The notes below the pieces were generated by a model. The model had not been told where the DNA came from. It ran no database searches and saw only the letters and a program-made list of their open reading frames with translations. Positions 1-5,703 of a stretch of DNA of 6,677 bases are shown piece after piece. Position 1 is the stretch's first letter; every line of letters begins with the position of its first letter. The translations under genes were made by a program, and so were the position numbers. The DNA is from Candidatus Sifarchaeum subterraneum (lineage in GTDB: Archaea; Asgardarchaeota; Sifarchaeia; Sifarchaeales; Sifarchaeaceae): assembly GCA_016292335.1 (NCBI GenBank), contig JAECRX010000189.1:1-6677 (forward strand), in the 5' to 3' direction.

Positions 1-105
1 TGAGACATATTTTGCGTTTTCTTCTCTTGCTAAATCTCCTGCTACCCTAATTAGCCCTCCAAGATCTCTTAGCATAAGTGTTAACTGACCTTTCCTTCCA
101 GATCT
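1..105 (-). other. Continuation of the lonB reading frame beyond the in-frame TGA (runs off the left edge)
   Basis: Reading on from TGA 108-106 in the same frame gives 35 sense codons with no stop, beginning RSGRKGQLTL and containing LRDLGGLIRVAGD then REENAKYVS. This is the conserved end of the LonB AAA+ lid, which in intact homologs (from memory) reads roughly EAQRRAxRKGHLTLRLRDLGGLVRAAGD. The TGA sits exactly at one of the two adjacent arginines, with no indel. The protease domain would follow left of position 1 and is not visible. The continued match argues for a recent mutation, a base-call error (CGA or AGA read as TGA) or readthrough, not an old decayed gene. Confidence 0.85.
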
Positions 106-1176
106 TCATCGGGCTTCACGAATGATTTCCAACACAGCTTCCCTATAGAAGTGTGGGATCTTGCCGTCTTTAACTACCTCTTGTGCTACAAATCTTGCCA
201 AATTTCGCCTATTTTCCATCGTATCGGGGATTGTTTCTTTCATGTAAACCTCATAGCCAGAACCACGAATTCGACTTCTCAATGCTGGATGTATGCCCTT
301 TAAAGTTTCATAATTTCCTGCTGCTACAAGAATGAAATCACAGGGTACTTTTTCCGTTCTAACCATTGCCCCACTGGACAATTCGCTTTGTCCGGTGATT
401 TGAAACTTTTTTTCTTGCATTGCGGTCAATAGATCCTGTTGTGATTTCATCTTCAGAGTAGCCATCTCGTCTATGAATAATATTCCTCTATGTGCCCTAT
501 GAATTAGACCAGCTTCGACTCTTTCGTGTGATGGAGTACCTAGCCCTCCAGATTGAAATGGATCATGCCTTACGTCTCCCAACAGAGCTCCTGCATGGGC
601 TCCCGTAGCATCACAAAAAGGAGCATATTCTTTGTCAGAATTGTCAACTAGAAGTTTTGGAACAGCTATTTCACTACGTAATCTAACTTGGTTAATAACA
701 ATAAAGGCTATAAGGGCAACGAAAACTCCCATTAACCATTGTCCAGAAAGAAAGGCTAGTGTAAAGATTATTAATGGAATAAATATGGAAAGGACGTTTT
801 TGATCCCTACTGATCTCATAGCCTTCCGCTGATAAAGATCAACAATTAATCTTCCTTCTCCTCTTGGGATTACTAATATTCTTGGGCTTTGGGGTTCTCT
901 TCTGCTAGGTATGCAAAGGATATCTTCAAGATCCTCTTTTGGTAATAATTGTGCCATGGCTTGACCTAACATACTTTTACCAGTTCCTGGTTCCCCCACC
1001 AAGACCACATTTCTCTTTTGGGCCGCAGCTTTACGGATTATATTGGTGCCGTGCTCTTGTCCTATGACTTGATCAATTAACAATCTAGGCACAGTTATTT
1101 CATCAGTAGTATCAAATTTTAGGTCAAGTTCATCGTTTTCTTTTGTGTTTTGTGGTATTCGGTGTGTTTCTGACAT
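106..1176 (-). CDS. lonB: LonB, archaeal membrane-anchored ATP-dependent Lon protease, AAA+ part; frame interrupted by TGA
   Basis: LonB degrades unfolded and regulatory proteins at the archaeal membrane, using AAA+ unfolding coupled to a Ser-Lys protease domain. Visible here are Walker A GEPGTGKS (residues 61-68), two adjacent hydrophobic segments (about 127-145 and 147-162) inserted between Walker A and Walker B as is typical of LonB, Walker B GILFIDE (231-237), sensor-1 AAGN (285-288) and arginines around ALRSRIRGSGYEV (298-310). The start is ATG at 1176, giving a short charged N-terminus before the conserved ITVPRLLIDQVIGQE. The frame stops at TGA 106-108 after EIIREAR, although homologous sequence continues in the same frame to the window edge. 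The catalytic Ser/Lys domain lies outside the window. As written the product would be an ATPase module without a protease. Identity of the family is near certain; whether the stop is real, an error, or read through cannot be told from this window. Confidence 0.93.
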   Translation of the reverse strand: MSETHRIPQNTKENDELDLKFDTTDEITVPRLLIDQVIGQEHGTNIIRKAAAQKRNVVLVGEPGTGKSMLGQAMAQLLPKEDLEDILCIPSRREPQSPRILVIPRGEGRLIVDLYQRKAMRSVGIKNVLSIFIPLIIFTLAFLSGQWLMGVFVALIAFIVINQVRLRSEIAVPKLLVDNSDKEYAPFCDATGAHAGALLGDVRHDPFQSGGLGTPSHERVEAGLIHRAHRGILFIDEMATLKMKSQQDLLTAMQEKKFQITGQSELSSGAMVRTEKVPCDFILVAAGNYETLKGIHPALRSRIRGSGYEVYMKETIPDTMENRRNLARFVAQEVVKDGKIPHFYREAVLEIIREAR

Positions 1177-1258
1177 TTTAATTTTCCCGCATTAATTTAA
1201 GTAAAAGAAAGGGAGTCTATGTATTGTTCTATCCTTATGATTCAAGTGGCAAAAAAGG

Positions 1259-1266
1259 ATTTAAAC
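1259..1266 (-). promoter_or_regulatory. Candidate TATA box for lonB
   Basis: On the minus strand the sequence reads AAAAGTTTAAATCC, a purine-rich BRE-like stretch followed by GTTTAAAT, a good archaeal TATA form. A start site about 25 bases downstream (near 1235) would leave a leader of roughly 60 bases before the ATG at 1176. No strong Shine-Dalgarno is seen before that ATG (only GCGGGAAAATT). Assignment rests on motif and position only. Confidence 0.45.
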
Positions 1267-1312
1267 TTTTTTGAATATGCAATTAGTTTCTAAAATTTTC
1301 TAATTAACCGTG

Positions 1313-1340
1313 TCTAGTAATTTATTTCAATAAATTTAGA
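1313..1340. repeat. AT-rich inverted repeat, possible operator upstream of lonB
   Basis: AATTTATT (1319-1326) and AATAAATT (1329-1336) are perfect inverted arms around a 2-base centre. The outer arms TCTA (1313-1316) and TAGA (1337-1340) also pair if two bases (GT) are skipped on the left. The site is about 50-70 bases upstream of the lonB TATA candidate. The dyad could bind a dimeric regulator, but AT-rich DNA yields such arms by chance fairly often. Confidence 0.35.
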
Positions 1341-1519
1341 TGAATAAAGGTTAAAAAAACCGCTTTTTGAAATTTGAAAATAAGAGCAAAGAAAAGGCCA
1401 TGAAGAGTGAATTTACTTCCTTTTTATTTTTTTATCATGAATCAAATGAATTGTAAAAATAGTTAAGATGGGTTTCAAGAATTAGATATAATGGGAAAAA
1501 CTGAAAAAAAGCAATTCAT

Positions 1520-1539
1520 CCACCCTACAAGTAGGGAGG
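1520..1539 (+). promoter_or_regulatory. GC-rich hairpin with SD-like 3' arm in the prs upstream region
   Basis: CCCTAC (1523-1528) and GTAGGG (1531-1536) are perfect inverted arms. Beyond an A/A mismatch, CC (1520-1521) pairs with GG (1538-1539). The 3' arm contains GGAGGT (1535-1540), a perfect SD core, followed after four bases by TTG (1545), which would open a 7-codon frame ending at TAA 1566-1568. A TATA-like AGATATAA lies at about 1484-1491. It could be a leader element upstream of prs. It is not a typical archaeal terminator, because no T-tract follows. Confidence 0.35.
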
Positions 1540-1581
1540 TCTTCTTGCCAGAGTTGTTAACAATATAATATTAATAATAAA

Positions 1582-1589
1582 ATATTTAT
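1582..1589 (+). promoter_or_regulatory. Candidate TATA box for prs
   Basis: ATATTTAT sits in an A-rich context (1578-1590). A start site about 26 bases downstream (near 1612) would give a leader of roughly 45 bases to the preferred TTG start at 1657. The surroundings are so AT-rich that neighbouring positions could serve equally well. Confidence 0.35.
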
Positions 1590-1641
1590 CATGTAAATAG
1601 AAGGGTCAATATTTCTTGATCTCAAAAAATCAGGGTTTCTT

Positions 1642-1647
1642 GGAGTG
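1642..1647 (+). promoter_or_regulatory. Ribosome binding site that decides the prs start
   Basis: GGAGTG matches the archaeal anti-SD with one base skipped. It overlaps the first possible start (GTG 1645) and lies immediately before TTG 1648, so it can serve neither. It lies 9 bases upstream of TTG 1657, which also matches the usual N-terminus of the family (MIVIPGPASQ). Confidence 0.55.
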
Positions 1648-1656
1648 TTGTACATC

Positions 1657-2529
1657 TTGATTGTCATTCCAGGTCCTGCCTCACAATCATTGGGCTTTCA
1701 AATCGCAAAAATATTAAACGTAGCTGTTGCTCCTGTTCGATTCGACAGATTTCCCGATGGTGAAGCATATGTTCGAATTCTATCTTCTCTGGAGAATAAA
1801 CACGTAGTAGTCGTGCAGTCGACATATCCCCCTCAGGATCAGCATATGTTAGAATTGCTCCTCATTCTAGACGCTGCAAAAGATTTGGGCGCGACAAAAA
1901 CTACTGCAGTCATTCCATACTTTGCATACGCAAGGCAAGACAAAAGATTTTTACCAAGAGAGGCAATTGGAGCAAAAACCTTTTGTAAGCTTTTAGAATC
2001 TGTTGATACCGATGAAGTAATTACTGTTGAAATTCATGACCCATGCATTTTAGACAGAATAAAAAAAGCTGGCCAAAATTTAAGTGCAATGCAATTGCTC
2101 GGAAAACATCTAAAAAAGACTTATAACCCCGATAACCCTTTGATTATTGCTCCAGATGATGGAGCTATTGATATTGCAAAATCAATGGCATCAGTCTTTG
2201 ATAGCGATTATACCTTTCTTGAGAAAAGAAGAGACAAATATACTGGAGAAATTCATACTGAGAAAAAGGAAATAAATATTGCAGGAAGAGATGTAATCAT
2301 CGTTGACGATATTGTCTGCACTGGTGGAACAATTGCTAATGCTATCAAAATCATCAAAGAACAGGGCGTTAAAAGAGTTTTCGTAGCTTTTACTCATGCT
2401 TTATTTGTAAAGAATGCCCTTACTAGAATGTTATCTGCAGGTGGTACACTTCTTACAACTGATACGATTCCCAGTGAAGTCGATCATATATCGGTTGCTC
2501 CATTAATCGCTAATGTTTTTAAGTCCTAA
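1657..2529 (+). CDS. prs: Ribose-phosphate pyrophosphokinase (PRPP synthase)
   Basis: Cytosolic enzyme transferring diphosphate from ATP to ribose 5-phosphate, making PRPP for purine, pyrimidine, histidine and tryptophan synthesis. Numbered from GTG 1645, the sequence shows RFPDGE (35-40), the ATP-binding flexible-loop region PYFAYARQDKRF (91-102), the catalytic metal-binding EIHDP (129-133, H131), KRRDKYTGE (194-202), the PRPP/ribose-5-phosphate loop DDIVCTGGT (221-229), and TTDTIPSE near the C-terminus (271-278). The length of about 290 residues fits the short archaeal form. The frame is open from 1597, with possible starts GTG 1645, TTG 1648 and TTG 1657. I chose 1657 because of the SD position and family N-terminus. 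Its stop TAA is followed by T-rich DNA and, 52 bases later, trmG10 on the same strand. The loop cysteine (DDIVCTGG) sits where serine is common, a tolerated change. Confidence 0.95.
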   Translation: MIVIPGPASQSLGFQIAKILNVAVAPVRFDRFPDGEAYVRILSSLENKHVVVVQSTYPPQDQHMLELLLILDAAKDLGATKTTAVIPYFAYARQDKRFLPREAIGAKTFCKLLESVDTDEVITVEIHDPCILDRIKKAGQNLSAMQLLGKHLKKTYNPDNPLIIAPDDGAIDIAKSMASVFDSDYTFLEKRRDKYTGEIHTEKKEINIAGRDVIIVDDIVCTGGTIANAIKIIKEQGVKRVFVAFTHALFVKNALTRMLSAGGTLLTTDTIPSEVDHISVAPLIANVFKS

Positions 2530-2536
2530 TTTCTAG

Positions 2537-2548
2537 TTTTTATTTAAG
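2537..2548 (+). promoter_or_regulatory. Candidate TATA box or T-rich terminator between prs and trmG10
   Basis: TTTTTATTTAAG starts 34 bases upstream of the trmG10 ATG. Read as a TATA box it would start transcription at about 2568-2572, giving a very short leader with GGAAGA before the ATG. The same T-rich stretch could equally release polymerase after prs. Both readings are position-based. Confidence 0.35.
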
Positions 2549-2581
2549 AGGGATTAATACGCATTAATTTGGAAGAAAAAA

Positions 2582-3637
2582 ATGATAGAAGACTTTTTTC
2601 TAGTGCTTTCAGGTGAACACATATCTCTTCCTGTTCACGAGTGTTTGTCTATACTGGAAAGTGAAAATATTGAGTTTTCAAATGCTAGAAAATTTGATCA
2701 GATATTGATATTTTCGGGGCCCCCAGAGTCATTAACTTCGATTTCAAAGAGGGCTGCAATGGTGCATTCTTGTTGCAAGTTTATTTTTAAATGCAAAAAC
2801 AAGTTAAAGAGTATTTATGATCATGTGAAAAATATTGACTTTAAAGAAATATTGGCAGACAAAAACAGAAATACTTTTGCAGTTAGAGTTAAAAGAGTAA
2901 AAGAATATTGTGAACACATAAAATCAGTTGATCTTGAAAGAAAAATAGGTAAAATAATAAAAAATCAACTAAATAATAAAATAAAAGTAAACCTTGAGAA
3001 ACCTGATATATTATTCTATGGTGTTCTTACTGAAGACAGTTTTATTTTCGGAGAAAAATTATTAGAAGTCAATAGGACTAACTTCAGGAAAAGGAGAGCT
3101 GATCTCCGTCCTTTCTTTTGGCCAGGAACTATAGATCCCATTATTTCCCGCGTAATGGTTAACCTTTCCCAAGTTTCTCCACAGACTCTTTTCCTTGACC
3201 CATTTTGCGGCACGGGAGGATTTTTAATTGAAGCATGTTTAATAGGGGCCGCCGTCATTGGTTCTGACATTGATTCAAAAATGGTGGAAGGATCCAAGGA
3301 AAATTTGGAGTTTTACTTTGGAGATACCAGAAAAATATATGATTTTTACTTAGGTGATGCTCGTAAAATTCCTTTATCGAGGATTGATGCTATTTCAACA
3401 GATCCTCCCTATGGTCATTCATCTTCGACAAGAAAGCAGAATATGGACAAGGTAATAAAAGAATTTCTTGAATGTTCAGCTTCACTCTTAAGAAATGATG
3501 GATACTTATGCATAGCTTTACCAGAAAAATTCAAAATTATAGATTTAGCGCAAAATATTGGCTTTAATCTAGTTAAGGTGCACGAAATGCGAGTACACAA
3601 AAGTATGACTCGTTATATTAGCGTATTTAAAAAATAA
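2582..3637 (+). CDS. trmG10: tRNA (guanine10-N2)-methyltransferase, TrmG10 (THUMP plus Rossmann methylase)
   Basis: This SAM-dependent enzyme makes m2G (or m2,2G) at position 10 of archaeal tRNA, stabilising the tRNA core. An N-terminal substrate-recognition part begins with FLVLSGEHISLP and continues into a THUMP-like region (about 50-160). The linker RRADLRPFFWPGTIDP (171-186) is characteristic of the family. The methylase fold follows, with SAM-binding DPFCGTGGFLIEA (206-218), GSDID (227-231), GDARK (258-262) and the catalytic DPPY motif in TDPPYGHSS (273-281). Its 351 residues are a usual length. ATG 2582 follows GGAAG at a normal distance, and the N-terminus aligns with the family. The stop TAA is only 6 bases before the first possible rnz start, so the two are probably cotranscribed, linking modification with 3' processing of tRNA. 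An imperfect 11-residue repeat (244-254 and 255-265) lies between the SAM motifs. Confidence 0.94.
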   Translation: MIEDFFLVLSGEHISLPVHECLSILESENIEFSNARKFDQILIFSGPPESLTSISKRAAMVHSCCKFIFKCKNKLKSIYDHVKNIDFKEILADKNRNTFAVRVKRVKEYCEHIKSVDLERKIGKIIKNQLNNKIKVNLEKPDILFYGVLTEDSFIFGEKLLEVNRTNFRKRRADLRPFFWPGTIDPIISRVMVNLSQVSPQTLFLDPFCGTGGFLIEACLIGAAVIGSDIDSKMVEGSKENLEFYFGDTRKIYDFYLGDARKIPLSRIDAISTDPPYGHSSSTRKQNMDKVIKEFLECSASLLRNDGYLCIALPEKFKIIDLAQNIGFNLVKVHEMRVHKSMTRYISVFKK

Positions 3638-3643
3638 TCGTTT

Positions 3644-4588
3644 TTGGAAGTGACTATTCTGGAAATTATTTTTTTGGGTACTTCTGGAAGTATTCCAACT
3701 AATGAGAGAAGTTTGCCTTCCATCGCTATAAGAAGAAATGGAGAAATTTTACTTTTTGACGCGGGTGAAAATTGCCAAGTGCAAATCATAAAGGCCGGGT
3801 TAAAGCCAGGAAGAGTAACTAAGGTATTCATCAGTCATCTGCACACAGACCATTTTTTGGGCATTTTCGGTTTCCTTCAAACCATGATATTAATGGAAAG
3901 AACCAAGTCCATTTATATCTACGGCCCTCCTGGACTTAGTGAGCTTCTTGATGCATTCAATAACATTGTTGGTGGGTTATTTAATCCCTACTATAATATT
4001 TTCGTTGAAAAAACAGAGGGCGGAATATTATGTGAAGAAAGAGAATATATTGTTAGAGCCATCCCTGTCAGTCATGGAAAAACTTTTTCGCTGGCTTTTT
4101 CGTTAGAAGAAAAGCCGAGGTCAGGAAAATTTTTTCCTGAAAAAGCAAGGGCATTAGGTATACCTGAAGGATCTCTTTGGTCAAGAATTCAAAATGGAGA
4201 AACTTTAGAGTTGAAAAATGGACGTACAATTTCTCCTTCTCAAGTTATGGGTCCTGAAAGGCCTGGTCGAAAAATTGTTTATTCAGGTGACACTCGTCCA
4301 ATCCAATCCTTAATAGACTTTAGTAAAGGAGCAGATGTCTTAATACATGAAGCAACATTTGATGATGACCTACATTCTAATGCGGTTGAGGCCGGCCATT
4401 CTACAGCAAGCGAAGCTGCAATTATTGCACGAGAAGCAGATGTTAAAATGCTTGTTCTTACGCATATTTCACCAAGATATAGAGATACAAGTAAATTGTT
4501 AAAACAAGCCAAAGAACATTTCCCAAACGTAATAATAGCAAAAGACTTGTTAAGTATAAATATTCCTTTGAAAGAGAATTTTCGTTAG
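3644..4588 (+). CDS. rnz: Ribonuclease Z (tRNA 3'-processing endonuclease)
   Basis: RNase Z cuts the 3' trailer from tRNA precursors using two zinc ions in a metallo-beta-lactamase fold. Numbered from TTG 3644: GTSGSIPT (12-19), LFDAGE (37-42), the zinc motif HLHTDH (65-70), VSHGKTFSL with H144, GKF (161-163), SGDT (214-217), HEATF (235-239), AGHSTASEA with H252, and THISPRY (273-279, H274). The metal ligands expected for a working enzyme are present, including the HEATF and HST motifs that distinguish RNase Z from other beta-lactamase-fold enzymes. About 310 residues is the usual short form. The given start is the most upstream choice. GTG 3650 and CTG 3659 are alternatives, and the SD-like GGAAGTGA at 3646-3653 fits CTG 3659 best. 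It directly follows trmG10 and converges on the UPF0201 gene with only 17 bases between stop codons. Confidence 0.95.
   Translation: MEVTILEIIFLGTSGSIPTNERSLPSIAIRRNGEILLFDAGENCQVQIIKAGLKPGRVTKVFISHLHTDHFLGIFGFLQTMILMERTKSIYIYGPPGLSELLDAFNNIVGGLFNPYYNIFVEKTEGGILCEEREYIVRAIPVSHGKTFSLAFSLEEKPRSGKFFPEKARALGIPEGSLWSRIQNGETLELKNGRTISPSQVMGPERPGRKIVYSGDTRPIQSLIDFSKGADVLIHEATFDDDLHSNAVEAGHSTASEAAIIAREADVKMLVLTHISPRYRDTSKLLKQAKEHFPNVIIAKDLLSINIPLKENFR
3646..3653 (+). promoter_or_regulatory. SD-like site inside the annotated rnz start region
   Basis: GGAAGTGA matches the ideal GGAGGTGA at seven of eight bases. It overlaps both TTG 3644 and GTG 3650, so it cannot act on them. The first near-cognate codon at suitable spacing is CTG 3659, which would start the protein right at the conserved EIIFLGTSGS. 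Confidence 0.4.
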
Positions 4589-4599
4589 TTAATTAACTA
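4586..4599. repeat. 14-base perfect palindrome at the convergent gene ends
   Basis: TAGTTAATTAACTA spans the TAG stop of rnz (4586-4588). On the minus strand it supplies a TAG (4599-4597) in frame with the UPF0201 gene, two codons after that gene's TGA. No long T-tract is attached, so a terminator role is uncertain; it may simply be an AT-rich palindrome shared by two 3' ends. Confidence 0.5.
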
Positions 4600-4605
4600 G
4601 GGTAA

Positions 4606-5037
4606 TCAGGTGGGGGCCTTAGTCTTTTTTGAGATCGGTTTACCGTTGATGGTTTTAGGTGTTAACCAATCAATTAATTTCTCCATATCTTCAGCCTCTA
4701 TAGTTACTTCAATGGGACCAAGTGGCGATTCTCCTTCCACTGAACAAAAACTAATTTTTCCCATAAGAGCGGCCTGCTTGTTTAGATAAAAGGGTTCATT
4801 ATGCATAATTGTACTCTTCATAATTTTTCTTGCAGCTTCTAAAATTCTCTGTTCATGTAGAAGTCTATGCAATAATGATAAAGAATCTTTCCCACTTGCC
4901 CTTGAAATAACATAGGTAATTTCTCCTAGTTGTTCGGTCTTAATCTCAGGATTTGGTAAAATATTTTTGATCGCTGCTTCTATTTTTTCTAATGACTCTG
5001 TAGGATTAAGAATTGTTCTTACTATAATTTCAACCAT
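4606..5037 (-). CDS. UPF0201 (DUF54) family putative RNA-binding protein
   Basis: This is a small cytosolic archaeal protein of about 143 residues. The family has a ribosomal-protein-L5-like fold and is described as RNA-binding, with no established reaction. Recognition rests on the N-terminal pattern EIIVRTILNPTESLEKIEAAI, seen as VRTILNPTE (6-14) and KIEAAIKNILPNP (18-30), then LLHEQRILEAAR (58-69), LNKQAALMGKISF (85-97) and the family signature ESPLGPIEVTI (103-113) with LIDWLTPKT (121-129). ATG 5037 is the natural start, since homology begins at once; the SD is weak (GGG at a distance). It lies 34 bases after the UPF0200 gene on the same strand, a pairing I recall as common in archaea, so they are probably one transcript. 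The stop is TGA, the only gene in the window to end with it, and an in-frame TAG follows two codons later. Confidence 0.88.
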   Translation of the reverse strand: MVEIIVRTILNPTESLEKIEAAIKNILPNPEIKTEQLGEITYVISRASGKDSLSLLHRLLHEQRILEAARKIMKSTIMHNEPFYLNKQAALMGKISFCSVEGESPLGPIEVTIEAEDMEKLIDWLTPKTINGKPISKKTKAPT

Positions 5038-5071
5038 ATCAAAATCCCTTGGAATAAATCCAATTAAGTAC

Positions 5072-5593
5072 TTAAACTTTGATTATTTTAAAAAGTAGAT
5101 CTTGAATTTTATCTCTTACCTTGGCGATATCATTCTCGTTAATGATCATAAAATCCGCCATAGCAATAGCGTCGCCGATTCCAGCTTTGAGTTCTCTGAG
5201 GTCTCTATCAACAAAATCTTCCCATGTTTTGGGATCGTCAGATCTATCTCTTTTCTTTAATCTTTCATATCTTGTTTTAGGGGAGGCATGAATCGCGATT
5301 AATATAAAGTTTTGAAACTTCTTCTTAAAATAAATTACTTCATTTAAACTTCTAATCCCTTCAACTAAAACCACTTCTGAATTCGTTTTCATTATTTCTG
5401 GCAAACATTTTTTTGCCACAACATCTTCACCCTCTTCTTCTCTAATCTTGATCATTATTAATCCAATATTTTCTCTAGTTGGTTCAAGACCTCTTGATTC
5501 CGTTTCTTTTCTAATCACATCTCCCATGATAATGACGGGAATATTTAGAGTGTGAGCAAGGTTTGCCACTAAACTTTTTCCTGAACCTGGCAT
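5072..5593 (-). CDS. UPF0200 family P-loop nucleotide kinase-like protein
   Basis: Archaeal P-loop protein related to adenylate and dephospho-CoA kinases; its substrate is not established. From ATG 5593 it shows MPGSGKS (1-7, most of the Walker A loop), MGDVIRKE (23-30), VVLVEGIRSLNEV (74-86), a lid-like arginine-rich RLKKRDRSDDP (111-121), and the conserved end DLRELKAGIGDAIAMADFMI split across 131-150. The ATG given is the only standard start in this frame, but it cuts off the first glycine of the P-loop and the whole first beta strand. In-frame codons upstream encode KKIILIGIVG directly before it, exactly what the family has, so the true start lies upstream at a non-standard codon or behind a one-base error (see 5594-5632). 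Intact length would be about 180 residues, normal for the family. It precedes the UPF0201 gene in transcription order. Confidence 0.88.
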   Translation of the reverse strand: MPGSGKSLVANLAHTLNIPVIIMGDVIRKETESRGLEPTRENIGLIMIKIREEEGEDVVAKKCLPEIMKTNSEVVLVEGIRSLNEVIYFKKKFQNFILIAIHASPKTRYERLKKRDRSDDPKTWEDFVDRDLRELKAGIGDAIAMADFMIINENDIAKVRDKIQDLLFKIIKV

Positions 5594-5632
5594 CCCAACT
5601 ATACCGATGAGTATTATTTTTTTCTCACTCCT
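5594..5632 (-). promoter_or_regulatory. SD site and in-frame N-terminal extension of the UPF0200 gene without a standard start codon
   Basis: On the minus strand AGGAGTGAG (5632-5624) is an SD-like site. It is followed by AAA AAA, ATA 5617, ATA 5614, CTC and then codons for IGIVG leading into MPGSGKS. A stop (TAA 5641-5639) bounds the frame upstream, and no ATG, GTG or TTG occurs in frame between it and 5593. GGAG lies 10 bases from ATA 5617. Alternatively, one more base in the T7 run at 5617-5623 would bring GTG 5628 into frame and give MRKKIILIGIVG. Confidence 0.6.
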
Positions 5633-5663
5633 AGCTTTTTAGAATTGCAAGTAGTAGAAAGAA

Positions 5664-5671
5664 AAAATAAG
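5664..5671 (-). promoter_or_regulatory. Candidate TATA box or T-rich terminator between the AAA ATPase and UPF0200 genes
   Basis: Minus-strand CTTATTTT sits inside TTTTACTTATTTTTTC. Used as a TATA box it would start transcription near 5641, just before the SD at 5631. Used as a terminator it would follow the AAA gene stop (TAG 5706-5704) by about 35 bases. The gap of about 110 bases between the genes allows either. Confidence 0.3.
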
Positions 5672-5703
5672 TAAAAGAATTTGAGGTTATTTCATTTCTT
5701 AGA

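Larger units (their letters stand above)
1177..1644. other. Long AT-rich divergent intergenic region between lonB and prs
   Basis: These roughly 470 bases contain no convincing protein gene; the open frames are under 20 codons. It is much longer than the other gaps in the window (6 to about 110 bases). It holds the candidate lonB and prs promoters, an AT-only inverted repeat (1313-1340), a GC-rich hairpin with an SD-like arm (1520-1539), and two homopolymer-rich patches: A7 at 1353-1359, and a T-rich run at about 1421-1433 that could end a short plus-strand transcript. I cannot show a tRNA fold or C/D-box pairs in it. Confidence 0.7.

Noticed and set aside
632..832. Plus-strand open frame opposite lonB
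   Set aside because: It lies antisense to the conserved LonB membrane segments, has no recognisable domain and no SD; it is a shadow frame.
1349..1368. GGTT-A-rich-AACC mini hairpin and adjacent A and T runs
   Set aside because: The stem is only four base pairs in homopolymer DNA; not distinguishable from chance, and no gene end needs a terminator here.
1421..1442. Possible C/D-box RNA (ATGATAA-like box C on the minus strand)
   Set aside because: No matching box D, C' or D' at suitable distance was found.
1400..1456. An 18-codon plus-strand frame in the divergent spacer
   Set aside because: It is too short, has low-complexity Phe-rich content and only a weak GG before the ATG; nothing supports translation.
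2716..2724. GGGGCCCCC run inside trmG10
   Set aside because: It stands out in AT-rich DNA but simply encodes conserved-frame residues (SGPPE); no further structure around it.
3016..3297. Minus-strand open frame of about 90 codons opposite trmG10
   Set aside because: It is antisense to the conserved linker and SAM motif, and its composition follows the sense gene.
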